Below are positions 6,897-14,562 of a stretch of DNA of 64,000 nt, piece after piece (the first letter of the stretch is position 1; each line of letters begins with the position of its first letter). The translations under genes were made by a program, and so were the position numbers. The DNA lies in the NCBI RefSeq assembly GCF_020873895.1, contig NZ_JAHWGT010000013.1, positions 62,001 to 126,000 on the forward strand. Reading direction: 5' to 3'. This DNA comes from Streptomyces sp. DH12. GTDB lineage: Bacteria; Actinomycetota; Actinomycetes; Streptomycetales; Streptomycetaceae. A model generated the notes under the pieces. That model was not told where the DNA came from, did no database searches, and was given only the letters and a program-made list of their open reading frames with translations.

Positions 6897-8498
6897 TCAG
6901 CGCGAGGGGCGCCTCTTCGGGGGGACCGGGCCCGGGATCACATCCTTGCCAAGGTGCTCCTTGATCAGGTACTTCAACTCCGGCCCTTCGATGAGCTGGA
7001 GCCGGCCATGTTGGCGGGCAAAGTCGTGGCTGGCCCTGCCGAACCACGATGTGGTGATCAGGACCCCCTTGGCAGCACGTTTGTGCTCGACCACTCCGGC
7101 CAGCGCCTGGACGGACTCCACGCCCACAAGCTTGCTGTAGCGCTTCGCCTGAATGATGCACTCACCGTTGAAGACGGGATCCTTGCTGACAGCCACCGCG
7201 TCAACGCCCTCGTCTTTGGACGCCTGGGTGTTCCATGCCTCCATGCCGATCGCCTCAAACAGTTGGCGAATCAGGTGCTCGAACTCGGTGGGCGTCAGCT
7301 TCACCAGCACGGGCCTACTGTCCAGGCCTGCGACTACGTCCATGCTGTCCATGAGTCGGTACTTCGACAGGTCGAACTCGACGATGGGACGAATCGGTTC
7401 GAGATCGTAGGGGTTGGGAGAAACCAAAGCGTTGAGTCCCCTGAGGCACTGCGCTGGATCAACCTGACTGAGACAGAGCTTCCCGAATTGCTCCCTGCTG
7501 GCGCTGAGCGTCACCAGACAGGGTGAGACCTCCTGACCGGTCGCCCGGTCGATGGTTCTCACATGGCCGTTCAGGGTCACCCCGTTGACGATCCGATCCG
7601 GATCGCTCGTCAGGACCTCGTGGACTGTCCTCAGCGCGACTTGGGCCAGGACGGAGGCGTAGATCTCCTTGCGCTCCTTCTCCGGACGAGGCAACACGGT
7701 CGTCTCATCCCGGTTCTTCACGTACCGGTAGCCTCGCGCGGCAGGAACGATCGCCTCAGGCGGCAAGTGGATTTCAACAAGTACGTCACCTGTGGCAGGT
7801 CGAAAGGCGATCCGATGCTCGTGGGGGAAGCCCAATGGATACTCCGACGCATCCAGGACAGCACCTAGATGAGACTCGACCGCCGCTGGCTCCCCAGCCC
7901 TGTACGCCTCGCGCTCCACGTCCAACTTCTCGTTTAAAGCCGTCACCTCGTCAAGGGCATGCGCTTCGGCCTGGCGATGCTCGGCACGCTTCCGCTCCAG
8001 CGTCGCCAGCCGCTTCTCCTCGGCTCGCCTGTGGCGCTCCTGTGCCTCGCCGAACCGCACACGCGCCTCGGCAACCGCAGCTTCATAGCGCTTCCTGCCA
8101 AAACCCAGGACAGCAGCCAGACCGCCAGGTTCCGGCGGCGCGAACTCCTCCCAGCGCGGTGAAGGCTCCGGACGAGACCAAGGACGCTCGTCAAACTTCT
8201 TCGGCGTGTGAGTCCTCCGCCGGCGCTCAAAGGTCGTAGGCGGATCGCCCACCAACGCGTCACGGAGCAACTGCCCCAGCTGCGCGACCTCGTGCTCGAC
8301 CCCGATTGTGCGCACCTGCGCCTGCTCGGCCTGCTGCTCCTGATACGCGGCCTTCCGCTCACGCTCCTGCCGCTTGCTGGCCGTCTCGGCGACCTTGCGT
8401 TCCCGCTCCGCTTGTCGTGCCCGTTGCTCCTGGGCACGTCGTAACGCTTGCTGCTGCCGCTGGTAGTCGTTGCCTTGGCCGCTGCCCCGCTGCGCCAC
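6897..8498 (-). CDS. Mrr-type restriction endonuclease with coiled-coil N-terminus
   Basis: A 533-residue protein. Residues ~10-65 are a highly charged coiled coil (QQQALRRAQEQRARQAERER onward), and a second charged helix precedes a ~200-residue unrecognised middle. The C-terminal ~130 residues are an Mrr-like PD-(D/E)XK nuclease: LTPTEFEHLIRQLFEAIG, then EGVDAVAV with the catalytic Asp and CIIQAKRYS (QAK at ~450-452) with the catalytic Lys. Mrr family enzymes typically cut modified foreign DNA; the coiled coil may oligomerise or sense a partner. It is the outermost gene at the attL end and points outward toward the chromosome, as expected of defence cargo. Its long 5' flank (8499-9184) is non-coding. 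Confidence 0.75.
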   Translation of the reverse strand: MAQRGSGQGNDYQRQQQALRRAQEQRARQAERERKVAETASKRQERERKAAYQEQQAEQAQVRTIGVEHEVAQLGQLLRDALVGDPPTTFERRRRTHTPKKFDERPWSRPEPSPRWEEFAPPEPGGLAAVLGFGRKRYEAAVAEARVRFGEAQERHRRAEEKRLATLERKRAEHRQAEAHALDEVTALNEKLDVEREAYRAGEPAAVESHLGAVLDASEYPLGFPHEHRIAFRPATGDVLVEIHLPPEAIVPAARGYRYVKNRDETTVLPRPEKERKEIYASVLAQVALRTVHEVLTSDPDRIVNGVTLNGHVRTIDRATGQEVSPCLVTLSASREQFGKLCLSQVDPAQCLRGLNALVSPNPYDLEPIRPIVEFDLSKYRLMDSMDVVAGLDSRPVLVKLTPTEFEHLIRQLFEAIGMEAWNTQASKDEGVDAVAVSKDPVFNGECIIQAKRYSKLVGVESVQALAGVVEHKRAAKGVLITTSWFGRASHDFARQHGRLQLIEGPELKYLIKEHLGKDVIPGPVPPKRRPSR

Positions 8499-9184
8499 CT
8501 GCTATCCCTCCCCTGGCCTTAGTCCGCCACAGGGCTGCATTCCCCTCCCACGTCGCAGAATCACGCAGGGCAGGGACGTCACCTCAGCCCGACCGCACGG
8601 TGCATCGTTGACTCTGGTCGTCCCTACCTCGACCGACGACAGTCAGCCACGATGGCGAGTCTGCCGACCGACCAAGCACGCGTGCCTCGCTACACCCCCA
8701 CCAGTCTCAGCCACGCTCTCGGTGCCGTCGACCAGAGCAAGCTGCGACCGCGGAGGCATGGCGATGAGGCTTTGGAACCGTGACTTCTTCGTCTCGAAGC
8801 AACTTCGGCAGGCGTGGCGCCTTGGGAGGCTTGCCGTTCACCTGCCCTGATGGTCCGCAGACGTCCGTGCTCGTCCGCTGTTGTTCGTCTGCATTGTCAC
8901 GCAGTTAGACACTCACCCGATGCGCGGATCAGTGAACGTCAGCTCTGGTCTCCGGGCTTGGGCATGGTGCTACCCGTGTCGCAGATCAACTCTGGTAGCC
9001 CAGGCCAGAGCGGGGTGGGGACGGTCGCCCACGGGTGCCGACTGCCAGCGTCGGTCAGCCTCGCACGGCGCCAGGGCGGGCAGTCGCCATCGCTGCTTTG
9101 CGATGCGGCTCGACGGTGCCCTCTTCTCCTTAATTCACATACAGAGAGGGAGGCCTTCCCCTATCGTTTCCATGAGGAGGTGTG
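8499..9184. other. non-coding divergent intergenic region of the AICE cargo
   Basis: About 690 bp between the divergently oriented Mrr-like gene and the AlbA-like gene. No open frame here has sensible composition together with a ribosome site. The base composition drops toward the right end. It presumably holds both cargo promoters; I see no clear palindrome. Confidence 0.4.
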
Positions 9185-10300
9185 ATGCGAACCGTGAAAA
9201 TGGAACGTGGGGGCGAGTCGCTCATCACGGACAAAAGGCATTGGCCGATGAGGGACACAGCGGATGGATTCGTCGCCCATGAAAGCGATTTGACGTACGC
9301 AACAGCCACCGATTTGCAGGCAGCCCTCCGCTCCTACTGTAAATACATGTGGGGAGATCCCTGCCAGGGAGAAATCGATCTCGCAGTAAGCGATGTGGCC
9401 GAGGAATACCTAGACGACGAGGCGCCTGTCACCGGCATCGCGTTTTCCCTGAAGAATGGACACCTGCTTCTATCCCTGACGGCCTGGCTGGACGATTACA
9501 TCGATCTTCCAAGCGAAGGGGGCGCGTATTACGAATCGATCAGCCTACTGCTTGAAAGGTCGGGGCTCGAGCTAGTCCATTTGGGTGCCCACCCTAACAC
9601 GGGCTCCGCGCCCCCATATTTCACTCAGATTGACATTCGCACTCCAATTCGCGGCAAGTTGTTGTCCGAGATGTATTCGATCGGCCAAGACGTCACGGCC
9701 TTCTTGGATGCTCTACAGGGAGGCATCCTCACCAGGGAGACGGCCGTTAGCCTGCTGAGGACAGAGAAGGCCGATCTACTGATAGGGCAACCGGAAGGGC
9801 CCTGGCTCGACGTAAAGGTCGACCACTATGACCTGTCTGGGCGCACGGGCAAGATTTCCTTGGCGCAAGCGGTGGCCAGGTTCGCAAACGCTGAACACGG
9901 CGGAGTAATCGTGGTCGGAATGAAAGGAAAGAAAGTCCCGAGCGGCGAAATCATCAAAAGCGTGCATCCGGTACCCATGGACGCCAGAGTCCAAAGAAAG
10001 TATGAGCTTGCGATTCAGCAACACCTGTATCCACCCCCTGACTATTTGACCGTTGAACTGGTGCCACACGGGTGCGGAATGCTTGTGGTAGTAAGCTTGC
10101 CTCCACAGCCGGAAGAATTGAAACCATTCCTTGTCCATGGGGCCATCGTGGACGGTTCCGTGGAGGGGGCCTTTATCAGCATTGTCCGCAGGCGGGGCGA
10201 AGACTCAATTCCAATCACTGCACCATCGATCCATGCAACGATGGCCGCCGGAAGGGCGCTACTGCGACGGGGAAAGGTGAGCGAGTTCGACACCGATTGA
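9185..10300 (+). CDS. Schlafen AlbA_2-like domain protein (AICE cargo)
   Basis: A 371-residue protein with clearly lower GC and more A/T-ending codons than its neighbours, a sign of recent transfer. The first ~170 residues are unrecognised and acidic. A Schlafen/AlbA_2-like segment follows: LRTEKADLLIGQPEGPWLDV-K, then ISLAQAVARFANAEHGGVIVVGM, matching the ATP/nucleic-acid-binding AlbA_2 fold (strand with acidic-x-Lys, helix with FANxxGG, VIVVG strand). The usual E-x-K reads D-x-K here. The C-terminal part is rich in beta strands. AlbA_2 proteins act as regulators or as RNA/DNA-targeting defence factors. The ATG at 9185 follows GAGGAGG by 4 nt; GTG 9182 is less likely. Confidence 0.6.
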   Translation: MRTVKMERGGESLITDKRHWPMRDTADGFVAHESDLTYATATDLQAALRSYCKYMWGDPCQGEIDLAVSDVAEEYLDDEAPVTGIAFSLKNGHLLLSLTAWLDDYIDLPSEGGAYYESISLLLERSGLELVHLGAHPNTGSAPPYFTQIDIRTPIRGKLLSEMYSIGQDVTAFLDALQGGILTRETAVSLLRTEKADLLIGQPEGPWLDVKVDHYDLSGRTGKISLAQAVARFANAEHGGVIVVGMKGKKVPSGEIIKSVHPVPMDARVQRKYELAIQQHLYPPPDYLTVELVPHGCGMLVVVSLPPQPEELKPFLVHGAIVDGSVEGAFISIVRRRGEDSIPITAPSIHATMAAGRALLRRGKVSEFDTD

Positions 10301-10346
10301 GGACTGCATCAGGCTTGCATTCGCTCCTCAACCCACCGCCCTCCCC

Positions 10347-10498
10347 AGCTCCCATCCCGTCTGCCGTCGACCCACACACCGTGGAGCGGGCGTGGCCCCT
10401 GGCGTCCAGGTGGAGCGCGCCACTGTACGAACGACCTGGACGCCAGGGGTCGCGTCTGCTCGGCTCTGCCTGGGTCGACGGCAGACGGGATGGGAGCT
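10347..10498. repeat. 152-nt mirror-symmetric long hairpin
   Basis: Outer arms 10347-10374 and 10471-10498 are perfect 28-bp inverted repeats. Inner arms 10396-10411 and 10434-10449 are perfect 16-bp inverted repeats. Between outer and inner arms lie internal loops of exactly 21 nt on each side, and the apical loop is 22 nt. The symmetry suggests a folded RNA, a replication or transfer origin, or a REP-like palindromic unit. No gene covers it. Confidence 0.8.
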
Positions 10499-10850
10499 CC
10501 CCGCGCCCGCCATACTCGGCCGGCACCCGCCAGCGGCGCCCCCGCCATCCCGGAGTCGGAGCGCCCCCGCCGGAGGCATGTCGGTGGCGGTGAGGGAACC
10601 GCGGGCTTGGGGCTCGGCTCATGCCCTTCGGGCCTACCAGCCGTAGGGGCGGGCGTCGGCGCAGCGCGCGCGGAGCGGGCCGAAGGCAGGAGCGTCGCGC
10701 GGAGCGGAGCCGGGAAGCCCGCCCGGCGGAGCGGAGCGCAGCCGGGTGCTTGAACCCGTGGAGAAAGTTTGAATCACGCTCGCACCCTCCTAGTGTTCCT
10801 TGGCGCTCGTGCACCCGGTTCTTGCTGCCTCGTGGTGTAGAACCCTGGGT
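10499..10850. other. GC-rich non-coding leader between hairpin and XRE gene
   Basis: About 350 bp rich in GCGGAGCGG-like short repeats (10660-10750), with overlapping artefact frames on both strands. I see no credible gene. Together with the long hairpin it makes a ~550-bp non-coding block separating cargo from the control genes, a plausible place for a transfer (clt) or replication locus. Confidence 0.35.
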
Positions 10851-11702
10851 ATGGGGAGTGAGCGGCGAGAGCGCATGAAGGCGCTGGGGATGCGTCTTAG
10901 GGAGCTGCGTGCAGGGGCTGGTCTGACGGGCGCCGTGCTGGCGCAGCGGGCTGGTGTCGGACAGCCGACCGTGTCCAAGGTCGAGACGGGGCGCATGGTG
11001 CCGAGTGCTGATGTGCTCGACCGGCTCTCTCGGGCTCTCGACCTCGACGACGCGGCGACGTGTGAGGTGCGTGACCTCCTGGCCGCTGTGGAGGCTGCCG
11101 CAGACTCGGGTCCCGCGTCCGGCGATGACGCTCCCGTTGGGGCCGTTCTGGACGATGCAGTGCTGTCGGCTCGACTGGTGCGGTCGTTCCAGTGTGTCGT
11201 CCTGCCGGCCATGCTCCAGAGTGCGGAGTACGCCCGGCACGTCTTCGCAAGTGCGCCCAACTCGACTCCTGAGGCGGTCGGTCGGGCTGTTGCTGCTCGG
11301 ATGGAGCGGCAGAGCGTGTTGTACGAGCCGGGGCGGGAGTCGGTGTTCGTGCTGACGGAGGGCGTGTTGAGGACCTGGCCGGGTACTCCGGCGCTGATGC
11401 TCGCCCAGTTCGACCGGCTGCTGGCGGTGGAGAGCCTGAGCACCGTACGGCTCGGGGTCATTCCGTGGCGTCGGCCGGTGCCGCTTCTGCCTCGTCACGG
11501 GTTCACGTTGTGCGACCAGCGGGCGGTCGTGGTCGAAGCGTTCGCCGACGAGCGGGTGACGGTCGATCCTGCTGAACTGGCGGCGTACGAGGCGACGTTC
11601 GGTCGCTTCGAGCAGGCTGCCGTCTTTGGCGATGACGTGCGCGAGCTGCTGTTGCGCCTGATGGAGGAGTTCCGCGGCATGAGGGACACCCTCACCCCTT
11701 AG
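10851..11702 (+). CDS. XRE-family regulator with DUF5753
   Basis: A 283-residue protein (259 if the ATG at 10875 is used). The N-terminal Cro/C1-type helix-turn-helix spans about residues 12-65 (RLRELRAGAGLTGAVLAQRA then GVGQPTVSKVETGR). The rest is the DUF5753 effector domain with ARLVRSFQCVVLPAMLQ, the family-typical exit motif PAMLQSAEYAR, and FERYEATF-like C-terminal helices. Such proteins are abundant in Streptomyces, often beside an RsbW-like ATPase as here (next gene, 97 bp downstream). It is the first gene of the element's control block and lacks the GTCTAG operator found before the other units. Confidence 0.85.
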   Translation: MGSERRERMKALGMRLRELRAGAGLTGAVLAQRAGVGQPTVSKVETGRMVPSADVLDRLSRALDLDDAATCEVRDLLAAVEAAADSGPASGDDAPVGAVLDDAVLSARLVRSFQCVVLPAMLQSAEYARHVFASAPNSTPEAVGRAVAARMERQSVLYEPGRESVFVLTEGVLRTWPGTPALMLAQFDRLLAVESLSTVRLGVIPWRRPVPLLPRHGFTLCDQRAVVVEAFADERVTVDPAELAAYEATFGRFEQAAVFGDDVRELLLRLMEEFRGMRDTLTP

Positions 11703-11716
11703 AGGAATAATTCCTC
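11702..11716. terminator. 15-bp palindrome after the XRE gene
   Basis: GAGGAATAATTCCTC is a perfect odd-centred palindrome that starts on the last base of the XRE stop codon. It is AT-rich at its centre, unlike the surroundings. It may be a weak terminator or a binding site for the XRE protein. Confidence 0.35.
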
Positions 11717-11765
11717 GGTATGCCTAGTCGCTGGGGTTGACGTAGGAATACTCTGTCGCTGCGCT

Positions 11766-11781
11766 GTCTAGTCCCCTAGAC
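11766..11781. promoter_or_regulatory. operator copy a: GTCTAG-N4-CTAGAC
   Basis: A perfect inverted repeat GTCTAG-TCCC-CTAGAC, 18 bp before the ATPase start. The same element recurs at 12319, in three variants at 14060-14161, and at 17471, before other units of the AICE only. Confidence 0.6.
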
Positions 11782-11799
11782 GCAGAGAGGGAGTTCGTC

Positions 11800-12189
11800 A
11801 TGCGTGCCAAATGGTGCCGAGCCTTTCCGGGGCTGCCCGAGCAAGTGGCCCACGCCCGTCACTTCGTCGCCGCCCTGGTCGCCGGCAGGGGGCCGGTCGA
11901 TGATGCCGCCCTGATCGTCAGCGAACTGGCGGCCAACGCCGTCCGGCACACGCTGAGCGGAGCGGTCGGTGGCTGGTTCCTCGTGGTCGTCAGCTTCGGC
12001 GACGGTCTCGTGCGCATCGAGGTGGTCGACCAGGGCGGCGAGCGAGTGCCGCACCTCTGCGACGCGACCAGCCAGGAAGAGGGCGGGCGCGGCCTGCTGC
12101 TGATCGCGTCCTGCGCCAAGGACTGGGGCGTGAAGGAGTGGCCGGAGGGGCGTTCCGTGTGGGCCGACGTCGCGTGGGAGGGTGCGTGA
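11800..12189 (+). CDS. RsbW-like ATP-binding (anti-sigma-type) protein
   Basis: A 129-residue GHKL-type ATPase. It has the N-box helix VSELAANAVRHTLSG (residues ~45-58), the G1-like RIEVVDQGGERVPHL (D in the DxGxG-like motif) and the G2-like EEGGRGLLLIASC. Relatives are anti-sigma factor serine kinases (RsbW/SpoIIAB) and the small ATPases found next to XRE-DUF5753 or DUF397 genes in Streptomyces. The ATG at 11800 has GAGAGGGAG 6 nt upstream. A PP2C-type phosphatase two genes downstream supports a partner-switching circuit inside the element. Confidence 0.8.
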   Translation: MRAKWCRAFPGLPEQVAHARHFVAALVAGRGPVDDAALIVSELAANAVRHTLSGAVGGWFLVVVSFGDGLVRIEVVDQGGERVPHLCDATSQEEGGRGLLLIASCAKDWGVKEWPEGRSVWADVAWEGA

Positions 12190-12318
12190 TCACGTGTCGC
12201 TTGCCCGCGGTCCACGGTCGCTGCGTGGGGGGCGGATGACTCCTCGGGGGGTGCCTCGGCGGTTGTCTCGGTTCTTCGTGGTCGGTGTCCGTACGGGACG
12301 GCGCCTGCCGCCTGTTCC

Positions 12319-12334
12319 GTCTAGAGCCCTAGAC
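12319..12334. promoter_or_regulatory. operator copy b: GTCTAG-N4-CTAGAC
   Basis: A perfect inverted repeat GTCTAG-AGCC-CTAGAC, 27 bp before the ATG of the HTH-sensor gene. It sits where a repressor of that gene would bind, which makes autoregulation by the HTH-sensor protein an attractive guess. Confidence 0.6.
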
Positions 12335-12361
12335 TCCTGGGTGGTGCTAGGAGGTGTGGTC

Positions 12362-13213
12362 ATGTCGGACGAGTTGCAGCGGATCATGGCGATCGATGAT
12401 CCGTACCTGCTCCTGCGCGAGGTCACGACGCGGTTGGCCGAAGCGCAGCAGGAGGTGACCGAGCTCGCCCGGCTCCGTCGCCGCGTGGTCCAGGATCTCC
12501 ACGCACAAGGGCTGTCTTACGCGCAGATCGCCGAGAAGGCCGGTTTGAGCCGGGGGCGGATTCATCAGATCCGGCACACCGGCCCGGCACCTGAGGGGGC
12601 CTTCCTCGGGAAGGGGGCTGTCACGGTCGTGACCCCGCTGCGGTGGGACAACGTGAAGAAGCGCCCGGTCGTCGCCATGGCCGACATGAACTCCGGGAAG
12701 CGGCTGGAAGAGCTGGCGAAGTCGTACGGGCTTGATGTCGGCTCCGGGCACGTCCTCGTGAACGGTGACGTCGATCTGAACCGCGACGGCCTGGTCGTCG
12801 TGTGCGGACCGGGCATGTCCGAGGCCATGCGCGACCTGTACGCCCAGGACCCGGTCCTGGGCTGGGAGCATCCGGAGGGCGAGCCGTGGGCGCTCGTTGA
12901 CCGGCGCACCGGCACGACGTACAACGCCGGGGCGGACGTCGAACCGCGCCGCCCGCATGACGTCGGGTACCTCGGCAGGCTGCCCCGCCCGGACGGCAAC
13001 GGCTCGGTGCTCGCCATCGCCGGAATCCACACGGCAGGCTCCCTCGGCGTCGTCCACCTGCTCGCCTCGGACCTGAGCACGCTGTGGGGGCAGGTAGGAG
13101 AGCGGCACTTCTCCACCCTGGTGAGCGTCGAGTACGACCCCGATACCGAGGAACCACAGTCGGCCGAACTGCTCTGCCCCCTCTACCTGCACGACGAGGA
13201 GACGGCGGCGTGA
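12362..13213 (+). CDS. sigma-like HTH protein with a C-terminal sensor domain
   Basis: A 283-residue protein. Residues ~20-42 are a helical segment and 44-71 a sigma-region-4-like helix-turn-helix (LHAQGLSYAQIAEKAGLSRG). After a linker, residues ~85-275 form an unnamed sensor-like domain with the strands VVVCGPGMSEAM, a VLGWEHP/WALVDRRTGT pair, GYLGRLPRPDGNGSVL and IAGIHTAGSLGVVHLL. I have seen this pattern in Streptomyces regulators but cannot name the ligand. CTAGGAGGTG 5-14 nt before the ATG is a strong ribosome site. The stop overlaps the phosphatase start (GTGA), so the two are translated together. Confidence 0.65.
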   Translation: MSDELQRIMAIDDPYLLLREVTTRLAEAQQEVTELARLRRRVVQDLHAQGLSYAQIAEKAGLSRGRIHQIRHTGPAPEGAFLGKGAVTVVTPLRWDNVKKRPVVAMADMNSGKRLEELAKSYGLDVGSGHVLVNGDVDLNRDGLVVVCGPGMSEAMRDLYAQDPVLGWEHPEGEPWALVDRRTGTTYNAGADVEPRRPHDVGYLGRLPRPDGNGSVLAIAGIHTAGSLGVVHLLASDLSTLWGQVGERHFSTLVSVEYDPDTEEPQSAELLCPLYLHDEETAA

Positions 13214-14031
13214 ACGTCGCCCTCGCCTCCGTGCCCGCCGAACCGGGCCAGCAGAACGAGGACTTCGCGGCCGTCGCTCCCGGCGCGGCCGTCCTCCTCG
13301 ACGGCGCCGGAGTGGCCGGAGCCCAGACCGGCTGCATCCACGGCGTCGCGTGGTTCTCCTCGACGCTGGGCGGGCTGCTGCTCGGCAGCATCACGGCGCA
13401 TCCCGCCCAGCCGCTCGCCGACTGCCTCGCCGACTCGATCCGCGGCGTCCGGTCGCTCCACGAAGACACGTGTGACCTGACCTACCGGGCCAGTCCGACC
13501 AGTACGGTCATTGCGGTCCGGGCCGGCGCGGGCGCTCTGGAGTACCTCGTACTCGGTGACTCCACCCTCCTCCTCACCAGCGGTGAAGGGGAGACGACCG
13601 CCGTTACCGACCGCCGCCTGGACCAGGTCGGCAAGCGGCTGCGCGGGCCGCTCGACGCACTGCCCACCGGCTCACCCGAACACGCCGCCGCGCTCGCCGA
13701 GTACCGCGACGCCCTGACCGGTCTCCGTAACCGGCCGGGCGGCTTCTGGATTGCCGGCCCCGACCCGCTTGCGGCGGAACACGCCTTGGCGGGGACGGTG
13801 CCATTGGAATCGCTGGCATCCGTGACGCTGCTGAGCGACGGCGCGACCCGCCTCGTCGATAAGTTCGCCCTCGTCGACTGGCGCGGCCTGCTGGCCGTCC
13901 TGGACTCCACCGGCCCGGATGGGCTGCTCCGCCGCGTACGGGACGTGGAGGGCGACGACCCCGACGGCCGCCGCTGGCCGCGCGGCAAAGCACACGACGA
14001 CGCAACGGTTGTTCACTGGCCGCTCTCGTAG
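13210..14031 (+). CDS. PP2C-family protein phosphatase-like protein
   Basis: A 273-residue protein with PP2C motifs in order: QNEDF with metal-ligand D18, LLDGAG with D31-G32, ASPTSTVIAVRA and YLVLGDSTLLL for the core strands, LLSDGATR, and HDDATVV at the end, with the last Asp pair. It would dephosphorylate Ser/Thr on a partner, most likely a component of the adjoining HTH-sensor/ATPase set. The GTG start at 13210 overlaps the previous stop by 4 nt. The metal-binding Asp residues are present, so it is probably active. Confidence 0.75.
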   Translation: MNVALASVPAEPGQQNEDFAAVAPGAAVLLDGAGVAGAQTGCIHGVAWFSSTLGGLLLGSITAHPAQPLADCLADSIRGVRSLHEDTCDLTYRASPTSTVIAVRAGAGALEYLVLGDSTLLLTSGEGETTAVTDRRLDQVGKRLRGPLDALPTGSPEHAAALAEYRDALTGLRNRPGGFWIAGPDPLAAEHALAGTVPLESLASVTLLSDGATRLVDKFALVDWRGLLAVLDSTGPDGLLRRVRDVEGDDPDGRRWPRGKAHDDATVVHWPLS

Positions 14032-14059
14032 CGCGATCGCGTGCCTCTCAGGCACACAC

Positions 14060-14161
14060 GTATACCCCCCTAGACAGTTGACGGGTCGTCGGGTTACGGT
14101 GGTCGTCCACCCCCCTAGACAGAGAGGGTGGGCCCTCCTGTTGCTGTCTAGGGGGGTATTC
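14060..14161. promoter_or_regulatory. operator cluster: three CTAGAC elements before the transfer operon
   Basis: Three copies of CCCCCCTAGACAG: direct at 14065-14077 and 14110-14122, and inverted at 14144-14156 (CTGTCTAGGGGGG). Each is the right half of the GTCTAG-N4-CTAGAC element, with degenerate left halves (GTATAC, GTCCAC, GAATAC). Copies two and three make a 13-bp inverted repeat with a 21-bp spacer. The cluster ends 53 bp before the SCO3933-type gene and would control the tra-spd operon. Confidence 0.6.
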
Positions 14162-14214
14162 AGATCGGCGTCGGGCCGCGCTGCCGGCGCCGCCGACCCT
14201 GTGAGGTTCAGAGA

Positions 14215-14562
14215 ATGCGTGTCATCCCCGTGGACACCTCGGCTGCGACGCTCCTCGTCACCAAGCTGCCCGAGGTCAAGGTGAAGGACCGGCAGACCGG
14301 TGAGGTCGCCGTGGACCCGGTGACCGGCCAGCGGCTGATGGTGCTGGAGCTGGTGTTCATCGCGTCCGGCGGCTCGGACATGATCAAGGTCACCGTCCCC
14401 GAGCAGGGCATCGGCGAGGGCCTGGTCATGGGTGCGCCGGTCATCCTGTCCGGCCTGGTGGCCCGGCCCTGGGAGAGCGAGTTCGGTGGGCGCAGTCGGC
14501 ACGGCATCGCCTTCCGGGCCGACGCGGTCATGGTCAACGCCCCGGCTCCGGTGCAGGTCTGA
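14215..14562 (+). CDS. SCO3933-type regulatory protein of AICEs
   Basis: A 115-residue beta-rich protein. It starts MRVIPVDTSAATLLV and contains KVKDRQTGEVAVDPVTGQRL, VLELVFIASGG and a C-terminal GRSRHGIAFRADAV. It matches the small protein (SCO3933 family) that precedes the Tra translocase in Streptomyces AICEs. It is thought to be regulatory or transfer-associated, without a proven mechanism. It opens the transfer operon; its TGA overlaps the ATG of tra. Confidence 0.75.
   Translation: MRVIPVDTSAATLLVTKLPEVKVKDRQTGEVAVDPVTGQRLMVLELVFIASGGSDMIKVTVPEQGIGEGLVMGAPVILSGLVARPWESEFGGRSRHGIAFRADAVMVNAPAPVQV

Noticed and set aside
10309-10579. Small proteins on both strands over the long hairpin
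   Set aside because: The two strands give near-identical peptides because the DNA is palindromic; there is no ribosome site.
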